The translations under genes were made by a program, and so were the position numbers. Shown piece by piece: positions 52,190-63,795 of a stretch of 64,000 nucleotides of DNA. A model generated the notes under the pieces. It was not told the DNA's origin and did no database searches. It was given only the letters and a program-made list of their open reading frames with translations. The DNA comes from Scleromitrula shiraiana. Taxonomy: Eukaryota; Ascomycota; Leotiomycetes; Helotiales; Sclerotiniaceae. Position 1 is the first letter of the stretch, and each line of letters opens with the position of its first letter. Location of the stretch: assembly GCA_028455995.1 (NCBI GenBank), contig JABELC010000001.1, forward strand, positions 1,662,501-1,726,500. The letters run 5' to 3'.

Positions 52190-52560
52190 GGATAAGATAT
52201 AACCCCTTTAAATAAAGACTGAGAATCCATTATACTAGAAGAGTCTAATTATAAAAATGTTAACTTTATAGTCGATTTGCAATACATTCTAAAAAAATTG
52301 CAATAATAAATCAAGTTCAATAGTAGATATATTTTTTAAAAAAATTAGATTTATTCTTAATTCAATATCGATTTTTAAAAATGTATCAAAAATCTATATA
52401 TTAAAAGTCTAAAGAAATAAGATGAGATTATATAATCACGTGATAATATTGAAAAACCTCAATTTTTCTCTATTCTAATATAACTCGATTAGGTACTAAG
52501 TTACTAGTAGATTTTATTTAAAGTTCAATTTTAACTCAATTCAGTGAGTTGTATAGATCC
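52190..52560. repeat. Short AT-rich, RIP-like patch
   Basis: About 370 bases with sharply raised AT content, many TA steps and no coding frame, set in normal-composition DNA. It looks like a small mutated repeat fragment; I could not match it to the copia element or the inverted-repeat elements in the window. Confidence 0.5.
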
Positions 52561-52585
52561 TATCCACTGGCACTTTATTGTATGT

Positions 52586-52609
52586 TTTTTTTTTTTTTTT
52601 TTTTTTTTT
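52586..52609. repeat. Poly-T run of about 24
   Basis: A homopolymer of T (A on the minus strand) beside the AT-rich patch. It could be the poly-A tail of a retroposed sequence or simple slippage. I see no target duplication to decide. Confidence 0.8.
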
Positions 52610-54432
52610 TGCAAAAATACTCTAATCACTCTATTTACATATATCAAAAAGGACGTAAAAGACATCACAAGAACTTGAAGTAAGATCACAGACTGAACCG
52701 TATCAACAGTCGGCACTTCAGTCTCTCATTCTGGAACCCATGTTTTGAGCTTTAACCTCACTTTAACGAATCAAATTGTTAGAATCGTATAAGACCTTTT
52801 TACCACCAGCATTGGAATCTTATACAAGTCTGCCCTTGTCATCCATGTGCCGCACAAACCTAACGTCACGGTCAATAACCTTGCTATTATTTCGGGAGTC
52901 GTAATGTACAGTAAGTAGGTAGATAAAGTAATACCGTAATGTACTTCAAATCTATCATCAGGTTATGTGATATGAATCGTAAATCCTGATTGGTCTACTT
53001 ACGACCAACTTCACCGATGTAAGCTTCTAGTAAGTAATCTTCAAGCTGGTCCACATTCTTCCAAAAATAGTTGTGATAATAAGTCAAAGACACTGGCTAA
53101 ATATCCCACACATAATTAAATTGAAATAAAATTGAGCAGAACCAAACCATCGGTACTACATACCAACTCACCTGCCCAAACTGGGTGAAAAGAGGTCGGT
53201 AAGGCAAGTGAAGATCTACTCCAGAAAAGATTCATTTGGGGCAAAGAAACGGAAAGACTTCCGAGCCAAGGATATGTTCAAGGAAGTTAAAAGTCTAGAT
53301 GTTTACATTTCGTCAAATATTTCCATAACAAGGAAAGGATAACGTTGATCACACGTTTTTTTATCCTGGCTTCAGCAAGCCATGAGGTATGAGGCTACAC
53401 TGGCGCTCTTATTAAATTCGTAGCACCTATTACTACCGATGAGGGGCTCGGATATGCCGTGATTCGTATAATTTTAAGCGAACTTATACTTTCGCTATTG
53501 GTACAAAAAAGAGGAAGCGTCCAATCTTATTATTATAATGCGGGTAGCCCAATGAGATCAAAATTCAAACTAAGAAATTTTGGGGCCTTGTATGTTAGAA
53601 CAAACAGTTGTCCTCGCCGATTGATACATTATTCTCTACTTGGCTTTCCAACATATACCTGGTAATTGATACCTAGCTACCTACGTAAGAATCTTTCGGC
53701 CGAGTTTGGGTGAAGAAGTTAGGTCCCGGGGAAGATAGTTTACAATATATAGTTTACGTTACCCCCTATCCCTAATTAAGAATATTATGAAATACCATGC
53801 ATATTCTACTGTTGTAAACCGTAATCGACATAACATATTGTCCGAATGGAATAAGCATGTTATCTGGTTTGAGTAGGTTACATTATGTCGTTATTCATTC
53901 TGGAAAGATGGATGTCTGCATAAAAGAAATGCAAAGTAATGCAACATTGGGTAATACTTTCGCTTGATACACCAACAAGACAGCACAAATCACATGCACA
54001 ACATAATATATTCAACACACCATCTTACGTATATCATGTATATATGGACTATATATCGTAGAACATCATCACTTTGAAACCTTGAAGTTGTCCCAGGGAA
54101 ATGGTTTCAATTATCCAATAAACCGATCATTTATCCAGAAGTGAGCCCTGACATACTACCTGCTATAGTACATGGCTATTCTCCTATCTTCCTATCTTTA
54201 TTTCTTTTTTCCTTTCTTCCAAACCGCCGTCAATTGCATCATTCGGACAATACATACATATATCTATATCTTCCTGCCGTGTTATTAGAAGTTATCGACC
54301 TCTCATATCTCTGTTTATTCTGTTGCCTAGTCAGTTTGTGTGGAGAATGAAACACCTTCGGGAATAGATGCATTTCCCTTTCTGCATTCGCTAGCTACTC
54401 TCATATAACCAGGTTATTCAAGAAATAGCAAA
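52610..54432. other. Gene-poor region
   Basis: I find no supportable gene. Short minus-strand stretches, for example about 52910-52810 with VIDRDVRFVRHMDDKGRL, have a protein-like look but end in stops quickly. Plus-strand frames at 53459-53665 and 54141-54350 look like chance. Confidence 0.4.
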
Positions 54433-54651
54433 TCAACCCCCCTGATTCCTATCCTTAATCATCGTACAATGCAACTCCATATATTCCTTTGTCCCCGGCC
54501 CGTCATGCCACATGGTTTTTACGATCTCTAGCGGCACGGTACAGTAACAGCAATCTTGCGTGATACTGTCAGCTGCGTGGCAGGTTGCGGCACAGGCTTC
54601 AACATAGAATTTTAAGTGTCTGGCTGGTGAAATCGGCCAAGATGTTACACT
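54433..54651 (-). CDS. Orphan Cys-rich coding-like stretch, possible terminal exon
   Basis: A minus-strand frame open for 72 codons before a stop at 54433-54435 has no ATG. The likely coding part starts after a possible splice acceptor TTCACCAG at about 54621. Its residues include YVEACAATCHAADSI, then QDCCYC and MELHCTMIKDRN, with six Cys (frame positions 20, 24, 34, 35, 37, 62). I do not recognise it. A possible upstream ATG exon near 54815 cannot be linked with confidence. It may be the last exon of a small Cys-rich protein, or a decayed piece. Confidence 0.3.
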   Translation of the reverse strand, partial: SVTSWPISPARHLKFYVEACAATCHAADSITQDCCYCTVPLEIVKTMWHDGPGTKEYMELHCTMIKDRNQGG

Positions 54652-55531
54652 TTACAACTCCAAAATCCTTCATTTGTTATCTTTTCCGAATTCGTTCTGA
54701 GAATTGTAACCGTCACTAGGGTATTATCTAATTCTGGTACGTTATGGAGATGTGGGATTGATAGTGTAACATAAGCTTCATATTACCACGTCGTGATGTA
54801 GCATTGATGCGTTTGGGAGGCATATTTGATTCATGAAGGATTTTTCAATCTGTTCTAGAAATTCCTACGCAGCACGATAGAAGTTTTCTGTCATTCCACG
54901 TCCCTTCTACCGATCGTTTCACCGCTCCTCGTTTGCTTATTATTAAGGACATCCTGCGAGTTCATTCTCTTCGAACTTATAAGGAAATGAACCGCGGTGT
55001 ACGGCATACAAGATGTAAGACGGCACATTTAACAATAGAGATTGATGAAGCATTACAGATGCCACGGGCCTTGTTCATTCCCGTCAGCACACTCTTTCAA
55101 TAGAGGCAGTAAAACACCTGTGAACAACGCATTCCTCTACCTTCCCTTTTCTATCAACCATCATGTCATTCACTGTAGAAGGCAATTTGATCTGGTAATG
55201 TGAAACTGCATCCATTGCTCTACTATCAAAATGTTGCAAATGGCTGGTTGAACGGAGATTGCTTTACAAAATCCTGTTCTGATCTCAAAACCCAACCAGA
55301 ATATGGTTTGAAGTATTCGGTGTGATCAATTGGTCATGATTAGGAAAATCATGGCTGTGTTTACAATCTCTGATTTATCCAGCGCATGTAATTATCAGCC
55401 GTTGCTGTCATGTTTCTAGCTTAACCCCCACCCTCAGATAGACGGCTTTTACCAACTGCTGCAGCCAAGTTACCGTTATCTCTATCAAGAGAAACGCAAT
55501 ATTAGCTGATCTCTGTCTCGATTAGTGTATT
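54652..55531. other. Intergenic region without visible gene
   Basis: Normal base composition, with only short chance frames on both strands. Confidence 0.45.
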
Positions 55532-56250
55532 TCAAACTCCATCCCTCTTCTCAGTTAGTGAGGGTAGTGAGGAGGGTGCTTTCTCGATCCACGTGAAGGC
55601 TATGAAATCTATTGCAAGGGGGTATTGCATGCTCTTCACAATAAGGTCAAACAGGATCCTCTCAGCATCCTCATTAAGGTTCCTTGCTGAATCCCAAACT
55701 CCACCCTCCAAGTAGACCTCTCCGGGTTGCAGTGCCACCAACTAGCGTGAATTATTGTATTCAACTACATCTTGTGCACGATATTAGAGGCTCTAGCCGC
55801 TCGGAGTTCGAAGGACCTCTGCATGTAATGCTCTTCCATCTTACACGTACATTCTACGCACGTTTCATCTGTACCAAAACATGTCCTCGCCAGCGACCGG
55901 CAGTAAATGCTATCAGGCCAGGCCATCCATTCAAGCCAAAGTCTCAATCTCAATCTGAATCGATGAATATGCCATACCGTATAATCCTTCCAGTTCTCGT
56001 GAATCAGATAAAGCCAACGCCTCCTTTCCACAGCCTCAAATTGCCCAGGTGTACGACTGGTGTTGACACAAGATCCTCGCTGAAAGCCTATTCCAGGAAA
56101 GCCATTGTTTCCCGTGAGAAGATGCAGTAGGCTTGTTGCAAAACAGCCTTGTGGTGATAAATTCGGAAATGTGGGCTGAGGTATATCTTTTACCTTCCGA
56201 TTGAGACCCTTTCCTTTACATTTTGTCGGTCTTTCCGAGATATATGAGAA
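55532..56250 (-). CDS. Possible unrecognised gene or pseudogene
   Basis: A minus-strand frame is open for about 162 codons (56250-55765) but lacks an ATG. It reads like protein in its second half (WLYLIHENWKDYTVWHIHRF, later EWMAWPD and CVECTCKMEE). A second minus-strand frame (to 55532) could be a following exon after the acceptor-like GCTAG at about 55743. It begins near GEVYLEGGVWDSARNLNEDA and ends EKRDGV. The plus strand is also open for 148 codons here (55684-56130), without an ATG start, so open length alone is weak evidence. Neither reading is a family I know. Confidence 0.3.
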
Positions 56251-57923
56251 TCAGGAGCGGAAAGCCGGTCCACAGCCGACTACTAAAACAAGTTTGTGTA
56301 TCAGTCTCTACCGGGAAATCTGCAGATTAATGACTGATGAAATTCTCGATTTGATCTGACAATCTTCAATAAAGTTGCGTTCGCCTAAAGTGGTAATATT
56401 CTCTCTCCTTTCATTTGTCCTTTGGCATCTCAGATTCGATCGAAGTTCCCCGATGGCTCTTTCTATATTCTATTCTCAATTCTAGCTAGTCTAATCTACA
56501 AATTCGCTAACAAATGCATCCACATACCAGATTTCACAAGTCATGCTCCCCTTTGAATACGATAGCCTCATCGTATTGTTACCCTTCTCTTTCGTGGACT
56601 CATGCTGCGTTGTCAATCTTAACGACTCTTCGAAATGGTTGTCCAGATAGATTATTCTTTTAGTCTACTCATACTAGAACCGATCATAACGGCGGCTAGT
56701 AGCCTGAGATCAGAGCAAGTTCTTTGAAGAGTTTCCATATTGTGTTTGAAGGAAAGGGAGATAATCTATATGTGCAAGATCTTGTTTGTCACTTAAAATG
56801 AAGCATAAAAATACCTTGAAGAATCCATATACAAGCAATGTAGAATATATTATGTCTTGCAATGTTCTAACGATACTCTTCCCATGATCCGTTGGAACAA
56901 TATTTGTATTTAAGCCATGCCCTATGACATTTTTAGCATTATCAATTTATCGAGATGGATATATTAATCTCCCACTTGATCAGACGCAATATTCTTGATT
57001 CACTTCCTATAGATTGACCTTTAGATCATCATGCTCCTCTTATTCACCAGCCTTCGACATCTATCTGTTGCATATCAAATCTAACATGTATGAATAGATT
57101 CTCCTCAATACCTATGCAAAGCAAACTCGATCATTCAAGGGTCATTCAGCATATGCCCAACTTCTCTTTTAAACATGTACTTGGCAAGTCGAGTTCAACC
57201 TAGACATACGTCAAAAGCTTATAGCTTACGGTGTAAATATAAAATGTACAACAAGAATTCACCTCTCAGCAACACGACTCTGGACTTGAAAGGCGTAATA
57301 ATTGGATGAACTAGTCTATATGCCGTGATTAAAAATCGAATATGAATACAATGCCGCTTATTACTGTAAACCTGCATTAGATCGAACATCAACAAACACA
57401 TATGCATAGAATCGAACAGAATTTCTATATTCACTATTCTTATGATTTCACAGGGTTGATAAAACAGGTAGAAGCGTTAAGGTCACTGGGGAAGTATGGC
57501 TCTAGGCTCTCATCAACATGTAAATGGACATGTCAAAATCTAAATTCATATTATAAAATTGATATATTATACATATTATACCCCCCCATACGACGGAGTT
57601 AGGATTTTACAGTGTTCTGAGCAACCTGCTGAGATATGGCAACGAATAAATGATAACATGATATATCACTGTCACGGGAGGATCTAGACGCCAACAGCTC
57701 GTTGATTCACCAGTCCAAATAGGCGAGGAAGTTGCAGTTGTTTCGTATTGACGCCAAGTTAATGACTTCTTAACTAGTTGTAGAAATCAACGGGGTATCA
57801 TTTATTGTCCATCATTCAATAATGAAGTACATTAGGAAGTCTAACAATTTTGTTCAAGAAACATCCAACACTAATACTAAAATACCTCATTATGGCAATT
57901 TAACTGCCATATTTCCAACCCAC
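56251..57923. other. Gene-poor region
   Basis: No gene or clear repeat is seen. Small frames near 57219-57602 and 57822-58055 are best explained as chance or as shadow of the aquaporin gene. Confidence 0.5.
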
Positions 57924-59170
57924 TTAGTCCGCATGCATTTCCTGCATGAAATCGTCCCGAGCTACCACCACCTTTGGCCCTTCATCACTATCTCCCGAAT
58001 TTGTACTCTTCATGCTGCTGGCATTGGCAGTCGACTTCGTCGCAACCAAAGATGAGGACTTGCGTTCAATTTCCGTAGGAGCCAGCATCAAAACCCCGCC
58101 ATTTGCCTGTTTGTTTGCCTTGAAACACATGCATTCACAAGGACCTGTATGTCCTTTCTCTGTATCTTCGATTGCCACAGGAGCCATCTCGCTAGGATCA
58201 AGTTGTGCAGTTTCGTACTCGAGGGCCTTGATGAGTTTGTAGAATAGGACTGCTAATACAGCACCACTGATTGGCCCAACCCAGTATATCCAATGATAGC
58301 TTGGAAAGTTACGTGTTATGACAGCCGGTCCGAGGGAACGCGCGGGATTCATGGAACCCCCAGTCCAGAAGACACCTTGTTGGCGCAGATATTAGTGCGG
58401 CTTTCATAAGATTCAGGACAGAGCAAACTCACCAGCTATTTCTCCTATGAATATAGATAATCCAATGCATAGTGGTGCCATAAATGTTGCCTCATGTTTC
58501 TCAGCTGCAAGCATGAGAACTGTGAAGCAGAGCTGACATGTAAGAAGCATCTCAATCAAGACTCCTTGTGCTATACTAGTGCCAGGTTTTAAACTAGTTG
58601 CTGTATGTAAACCACCATTGTATAACCCGTAGACCATCGCAGAGGCAGCGATAGCCCCGGCACATTGTGCGATGCAAAGTAATACACAACGTGTCAATGT
58701 GATTCCACCGGCGAGAAACAAACCAATAGAAACCTGGTAGTGGATTAGATTAGCAAGATGTTCGTTCCCCAATTCATGTTATCATGGAGACACACAGCTG
58801 GATCAAATAAACCCCCACTGATGCGAAAGAAACTCCAAGCGGTCACAATCATAGCCATCCCAGCCCCGAATGATATATATAAAAGCTGGTTAGTATCGAT
58901 TGATTTCGCTGTAAAGTTCACTTTGTTGCCGCTGTTGTCGTTTCCTGAAACTAATGCGACTTCGGCCGCAGAGAAAGCCATAAATAGGAATACCGTCGTT
59001 CCGATGAGTTCACCAATAACGGCGACAACATGACCGCGGATAGTTTGTGGGATGGACTTGAAAAGGCGGTCGAAGAATTTTGGAAAAGGGTCGAGACGTG
59101 AGAGTATGGTATATCCTGGTGGTGATATATTCAGGGTACTAAGTTGTGTTTGTATTGTAGTGACAGACAT
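57924..59170 (-). CDS. Aquaporin/MIP-family channel with DPA in place of first NPA
   Basis: A six-span major intrinsic protein that passes water or small neutral solutes across a membrane. The minus-strand exons are 59170-58796, 58733-58433 and 58375-57924, giving 375 aa. The introns are 62 and 57 nt with good ends, and all junctions keep frame. The first half-helix motif is GGLFDPAV, so the usual Asn is Asp (D123). The second is normal, GSMNPARSLGP (N235-A237, R238). The codon is GAT and the first intron follows directly after DPA. The long cytosolic C-terminal tail (about residues 275-375) is Ser/Glu/Lys-rich and includes a CECMCF cluster. The hydrophobic core is well conserved, so the gene looks active. 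Whether it is a strict water channel or an aquaglyceroporin is not settled. Confidence 0.9.
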
Positions 59171-59525
59171 TATGAAGTTTATATAGAGATATTTATCTTA
59201 GGTTTGCGACAATGTGGTTGTTGATCATTCGAGCATAGAGAGATTAGATGAAGGTATAAGCCGTATGACCTGATCTGTACTGTTCCTCCATTCCGAGTTT
59301 GAAAGATTAAGGGAGAGGACGACTGGAACTTTACCAAGGAAAGAACAATCGACGACATACACTATGTAAATATTTTCTCTAAACAGCACTTGCTGATTCA
59401 CCACCCACGCCAAAATGCAATAAAATCCCGCAACAGTATAATAATAGAGCGATTCCACGCAACCCGTTACCCTATATCACCATATGTAACGCCCAAGTCA
59501 AAATTCTAAAACCTTGCCTACCCAG
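59171..59525. other. Intergenic region, promoter side of the aquaporin
   Basis: About 355 bases between two minus-strand genes. No motif that I can support is seen. Confidence 0.6.
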
Positions 59526-61191
59526 TTACAGTTTCTCTCTGGAGCCACATGAACTCCTGTACACCTCCTCTTGAAAGAGATAATACAAATCGTTCGTCTT
59601 TGCATCCCCAGGCGGATTGAATTGAGAACCCCATATACCACAAACTTCTTTATTTCGATCAATCCACCAATGTAAATTTGGAAAACCTCCCCAAGCAATT
59701 GACCCTTTACTTCTACTACCGAATTCTTCCAGATTCATTATACCTCCAATTCCATGGTCGACTTGGAATCCTGGTGGAAATGATCCCAAGCATTGCGCTC
59801 TCTCTGGAGTAAGTCTTATTTCTTGTAACGCCTTCCTCGATGCGTCGCTCAATTGTGGCTTGAACATTTCGTCGACTGTTTGTGGTTTCAATAGTCGTCC
59901 ATCATTGGCGCAGATACTCTGTAAGCATTTGAAGTATTCACAGGGGTTTCCAAACCCTCCAGCCCCTCCATAGCAGTCCTTTGTATTGGGATTGAATATA
60001 GTCTTGGAACTGTGCACTATTTTACCTCCAGGGCCGTTTGCCGTACCAAATTTTGTGACACCTCCTTCTCGAGTACTCATATCTACTAACCTCGACATAA
60101 CTTCAGGATGCTGAGTGGCGTGGAAGGTGATATATCTCATATCAAGAGGACCCCAAACGTTCTTCTGGAGGTATTCCTCTAACGATATATTGCCATTGAC
60201 TCTTTCCACCATTTGGCCAGCCCACTAAAATATTGAAAAGTTAGTAATTGTTTGTCATTGGAATCATGAGGACTGAGAAAGAAGTCACAATTGAACCCGC
60301 AACATAAGGTGATGCGGAAGTTAAATCGTGCCAACAAAGACTATGACTCTTAGGTATTGAGAGGAAGAATTGTGACTTTGCTCACATCAATGCCAACGCC
60401 GTAAACCCACGAGTCTCCGGGCGAGAATAACAGTGGAAATTTGCAATGATCTTTAACCATAGTATCCCCACCCATAGGATATTTACCGTTTTCGTTCATT
60501 GCTGCTCGGTACCGAACGAGTAATGGGTCTAATACATCCATAAGTAATTTTTCATCGCGCTTTTACAGGCAAATACTCACGAAACGAATCATAACCCAGT
60601 CCAGATGAGTGCGTTAGAAGATGTCTTTAGTCTCTGTCAGTGATGTTATGAGTCTCTTGATGATGTATCAAACAAACCTCAAGGTTATGATTTTATGATT
60701 CTTAATTAAGATTGGTGTGTTGCTGCCCTCCTCGAAGCCAGTTAAAATCTGCAATCCTTTTAATTCTGGCAGCACCTCAGAAACGTCACTGTCAAGGTTT
60801 AATTGCCCACGCTCAACACATTGCATCGCTGCTATTGTTGTCAAGAACTTTGTGCAAGAAGCTAACCACATGACGGCATCTTTTTGCATGGGATCGGGGT
60901 TCGATGGGTCATGGAGGGAACGAAACCCGAATGCTTTAGCATAGTTGAATATTCCTATGCATGTTAGAAGGCTTCAAATGAGACGATAGACAGTTCATTG
61001 GTGCCTTGCAAACACCCGAGGAATGCATGATATGACTTTATTGACTTGCTTGAGTTTGCACTCACGAAATCAAGCTAGCTTTGCTTAATATAAAAAACAA
61101 ACCTACCAGAACTGTCTCCCGCAGCAAGAACTGCGCCAGGTATATCCTTGTCCCTACAAGCCTTTTCGAGTATATCCTCAAATCTCAACAT
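59526..61191 (-). CDS. Beta-lactamase-fold serine hydrolase / LovD-like transacylase
   Basis: A member of the class C beta-lactamase/esterase family in the branch that includes the acyltransferase LovD (413 aa). The minus-strand exons are 61191-61107, 60954-60678, 60624-60581, 60528-60386 and 60224-59526. They give 415 aa, and every junction keeps frame and restores a family motif (RHLLTHSSGLGYDSF over exons 2-3; GVGIDWAGQMVERVNG over exons 4-5). The catalytic residues fit S61 and K64 (SCTK) and Y178 (WVYGVGID). A Trp-rich WGGFPNLHWWID segment near the C-terminus takes the place of the KTG box. There is no signal peptide. Fungal relatives often work in secondary-metabolite clusters, moving acyl groups, but no synthase gene is visible here. 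A simple esterase role is equally possible. Confidence 0.88.
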
Positions 61192-62050
61192 ATCGTTGAC
61201 TGGCAACCGGTCTTACAACACTGGTCTATTTTCACTGAAGTGTATATAACAAAAGATGGGGAGCAGTGTAGAATATGGGCGAGAAAGAGGCAGAACGAAC
61301 TTCAGAGAGCATGAGGGAAAGTCGTGATATATAAAAACCCATTTGAGTAGAGTCTCAGCCCAGTCTTATTTCTCCTTCCGTCCTAACGTACTGTATCACT
61401 GTTCATTTTTAGCGCGCCCCATACTAGAGAAAATTAACCATGTGTGATGGCTGGGCCCCTGAATCTAATGGAAGCTATGGAACGTAAAATGATAGGAAAT
61501 GGTATGTTTAATTATTGAGTAGCCGATTGATTCAACAGACGATGGACAATGAGAATCGATGGTGGGGTTAGTATGTTGTTCGGAGAAAACTTTCGCTGGT
61601 TCTACCTATTTTGGACGTGCTTGCGAGCCTTAAAGAATATCTAGGTACTACATCTATTGCTTCGGAAAATTAAAGCGGATTGAAGCTAAATGAGTGGAGC
61701 TATGAACTCGTGGAGAAGTTCCCGAGCCGGATATGTAAAGACTAGGATTGCTTGAACAGAATCGAAATTGTCAATGCAATGGTGCATATAGGGGTCGTTG
61801 TCCAAAAAGTAACTCGTATTTGGTTGATATATGTAAGTTCATGAACCCGAGTTGGCCAATCAAGGCAATCCTTTTTCGTCTAATGTCCATGTCATATTAT
61901 ACTGTAACAATGTCGTTTGTCCCTGAACCTGCCTATGAACGCCCTGCCAATGCTTGCTTATTTTCGAGATCTCAAATATCAGACATTTTTGATACAATAT
62001 ACCGTCGTCATCGTCATGCCGTCGTCTGTCTTCCCCAAACTGGTGTCTAC
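61192..62050. other. Intergenic region
   Basis: The promoter side of the LovD-like gene and 3' side of the mannosyltransferase. No gene is seen; the plus-strand frame at 61748-62215 mostly shadows the mannosyltransferase. Confidence 0.6.
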
Positions 62051-63394
62051 TCATCCCATCCCAACATATTTAAACCAATTCGGCCTGCAGTCCTCTTTAT
62101 GCAACCAAGCTTCTCCATCTGTGAATCGTCCCGCCATGCAGCCTTTGCACTTTGGCGAGTTGGGGCAGTTGAAATAGGGAATATGTTGGTAACCAATGTC
62201 ACGGAACCTTGGTAATGTGTCAGCGTAAGAACGCTGATTCAGAAAGAAATTGCAGCTTACCAATGGATTTTACTTGAGTCTTCGAAAAGTCCTAACGCTA
62301 TACTGTGGACGGGCGCATCTCCCCATCTTTCGTAAAAGAACCCACCTGCACGATCCAAGTGATTAAAATAATCCTCATATGCTTGGCTACGCCAAAAATT
62401 CATATCTCCAATTTCGAAGTTACTCCAGAAGTGGCAGGTAGAGTATCCGTTCGCTTTCTGATTGTGTTCGGGTCTCCGTGTGGCATCAGTGATCCATCTC
62501 ATCGCGTTGTTCTCATTAATATATTCTGGATGCGCCGCCAAGAATTTCGTCGTCTCTGGCCATAAAGTTGGTATAGATGCTGGTGCGTCATAAAGATTGA
62601 TGGTGAATCCATAAGTCTTGTTGTGATCTGCCATATATCTAAAAACATCATAATCAACATCGCAAAAGAAATGAACTTTTGGTTCGACACGCCAGTAGTA
62701 TTGCATGTTCTCCAACGCCGGATGCTTATAGAAGAGACCGCTGTTCCATCGACACATTTGATGATACGATGCCATGCTTGCATACTGGATATCGTTCTCT
62801 TTCAGTATCTTAGCCGATTCTTCGAAAAGCTCTTTGTCGATCCATGATGGGATATCCCAGTGCTCCTTTGGAATTAATTCTGCAAGATCATTAAAAATGC
62901 CAGGCTGTCATCATAAGTATTGTTGCTTACCATATTTACATTCTGCTTTCGTTTCCGCTTGGGTCCGTTTTTTGAACTCTTGTGTAAACGGCACATCATT
63001 GAAGAATGTCCATGGATAATTGAATTTATGATTCCACGTCCTTTCGAGATCCCGCATAGCCTGAACGATACCTTCCAGCTCCTCGTTTCGAACCAAAGAT
63101 AACAAAGTGGCATTGATTCGACTTGTCCCTTCGGCTCCTGGTCCATAACCTTGGTCTGCTCGCCATAATATGCCTTCTGGTTCTCCAGTCACTGTTGATA
63201 TCTCATTAGCAAGCTGTCCAAAAGATTCAGGAAGCTCGGCGCATACAATCCAGATTGGGATCTCTTTCCATGTTGTCGAGGGTATCTCCAGGGCCCTTCG
63301 GTATCTTTGCTGGGCCGAATATCTGATATAAGAAGAATATCCATAATCCTATAGCTAACAAGCCCAAGACTCGTATTGGACGTGCGACTGCCAT
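62051..63394 (-). CDS. GT15 alpha-1,2-mannosyltransferase (KRE2/MNT1 family)
   Basis: A Golgi type II membrane enzyme that adds alpha-1,2-mannose from GDP-mannose to O- and N-linked glycans of cell wall proteins. The minus-strand exons are 63394-63247, 63191-62931, 62879-62261 and 62207-62051, giving 394 aa, in the family's usual range; all junctions keep frame. The N-terminus has a short basic lead and one membrane span (VLGLLAIGLWIFFLYQIF), followed by a short stem. The catalytic domain starts near RINATLLSLVRNEEL and includes PWTFFNDVPFT, SMASYHQMCRWNSG and YYWRVEPKVHFFCDVDYDVF, which holds the expected catalytic and metal-binding residues. GGFFYERWGDAPVHS follows, and the Cys-rich end includes FNCPNSPKCKGC. 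It looks intact. Confidence 0.95.
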
Positions 63395-63795
63395 ATTGTA
63401 TCAGGAGTAGATGTATTATTGATTCCCAACCTAGCTGAAGCTTGCAGGCGGGTTAGGACAAAGTTCCTGTATCGCGATCGGCGCCGCGTAAAGTAAGTAA
63501 AATCTAACCTTCTAAAACTTGTGCCCCAGAAAAAGGGGATGCGTAATAATTTACCATTAATCATTACAGGGCTGATCCATGAATGGTTGAGGCTAGCGAG
63601 TGCTGTTATGCCCGAGGCAACTATACCTTCATGTCAGGCATATATCAATGGTTGTCGCGTCTTCTCCAGCAATTTACGCGTACTATAATTCGATCTAAAT
63701 TGTTTATTCAGTTATTAGTAAATATTATTGTCAACAGAATAAAGTTGGGAGACGGTTTGTGTAAGAACCCTTGGCAGATGTAGAACTATTGTATA
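63395..63795. other. Divergent intergenic region
   Basis: About 400 bases between the mannosyltransferase start and the possible plus-strand gene at the edge. No motif that I can support is seen. Confidence 0.5.

Noticed and set aside
55684..56130. Plus-strand 148-codon frame as a gene
   Set aside because: It starts at TTG, has biased Ser/Pro/Gln composition and no motif; the opposite strand reads more like protein, though that too is uncertain.
60530..60600. Frameshift in the LovD-like gene
   Set aside because: The apparent stop near 60560 falls in a 52-nt intron (60529-60580) with a GTGAGT donor and TATTAG acceptor; splicing restores the frame.
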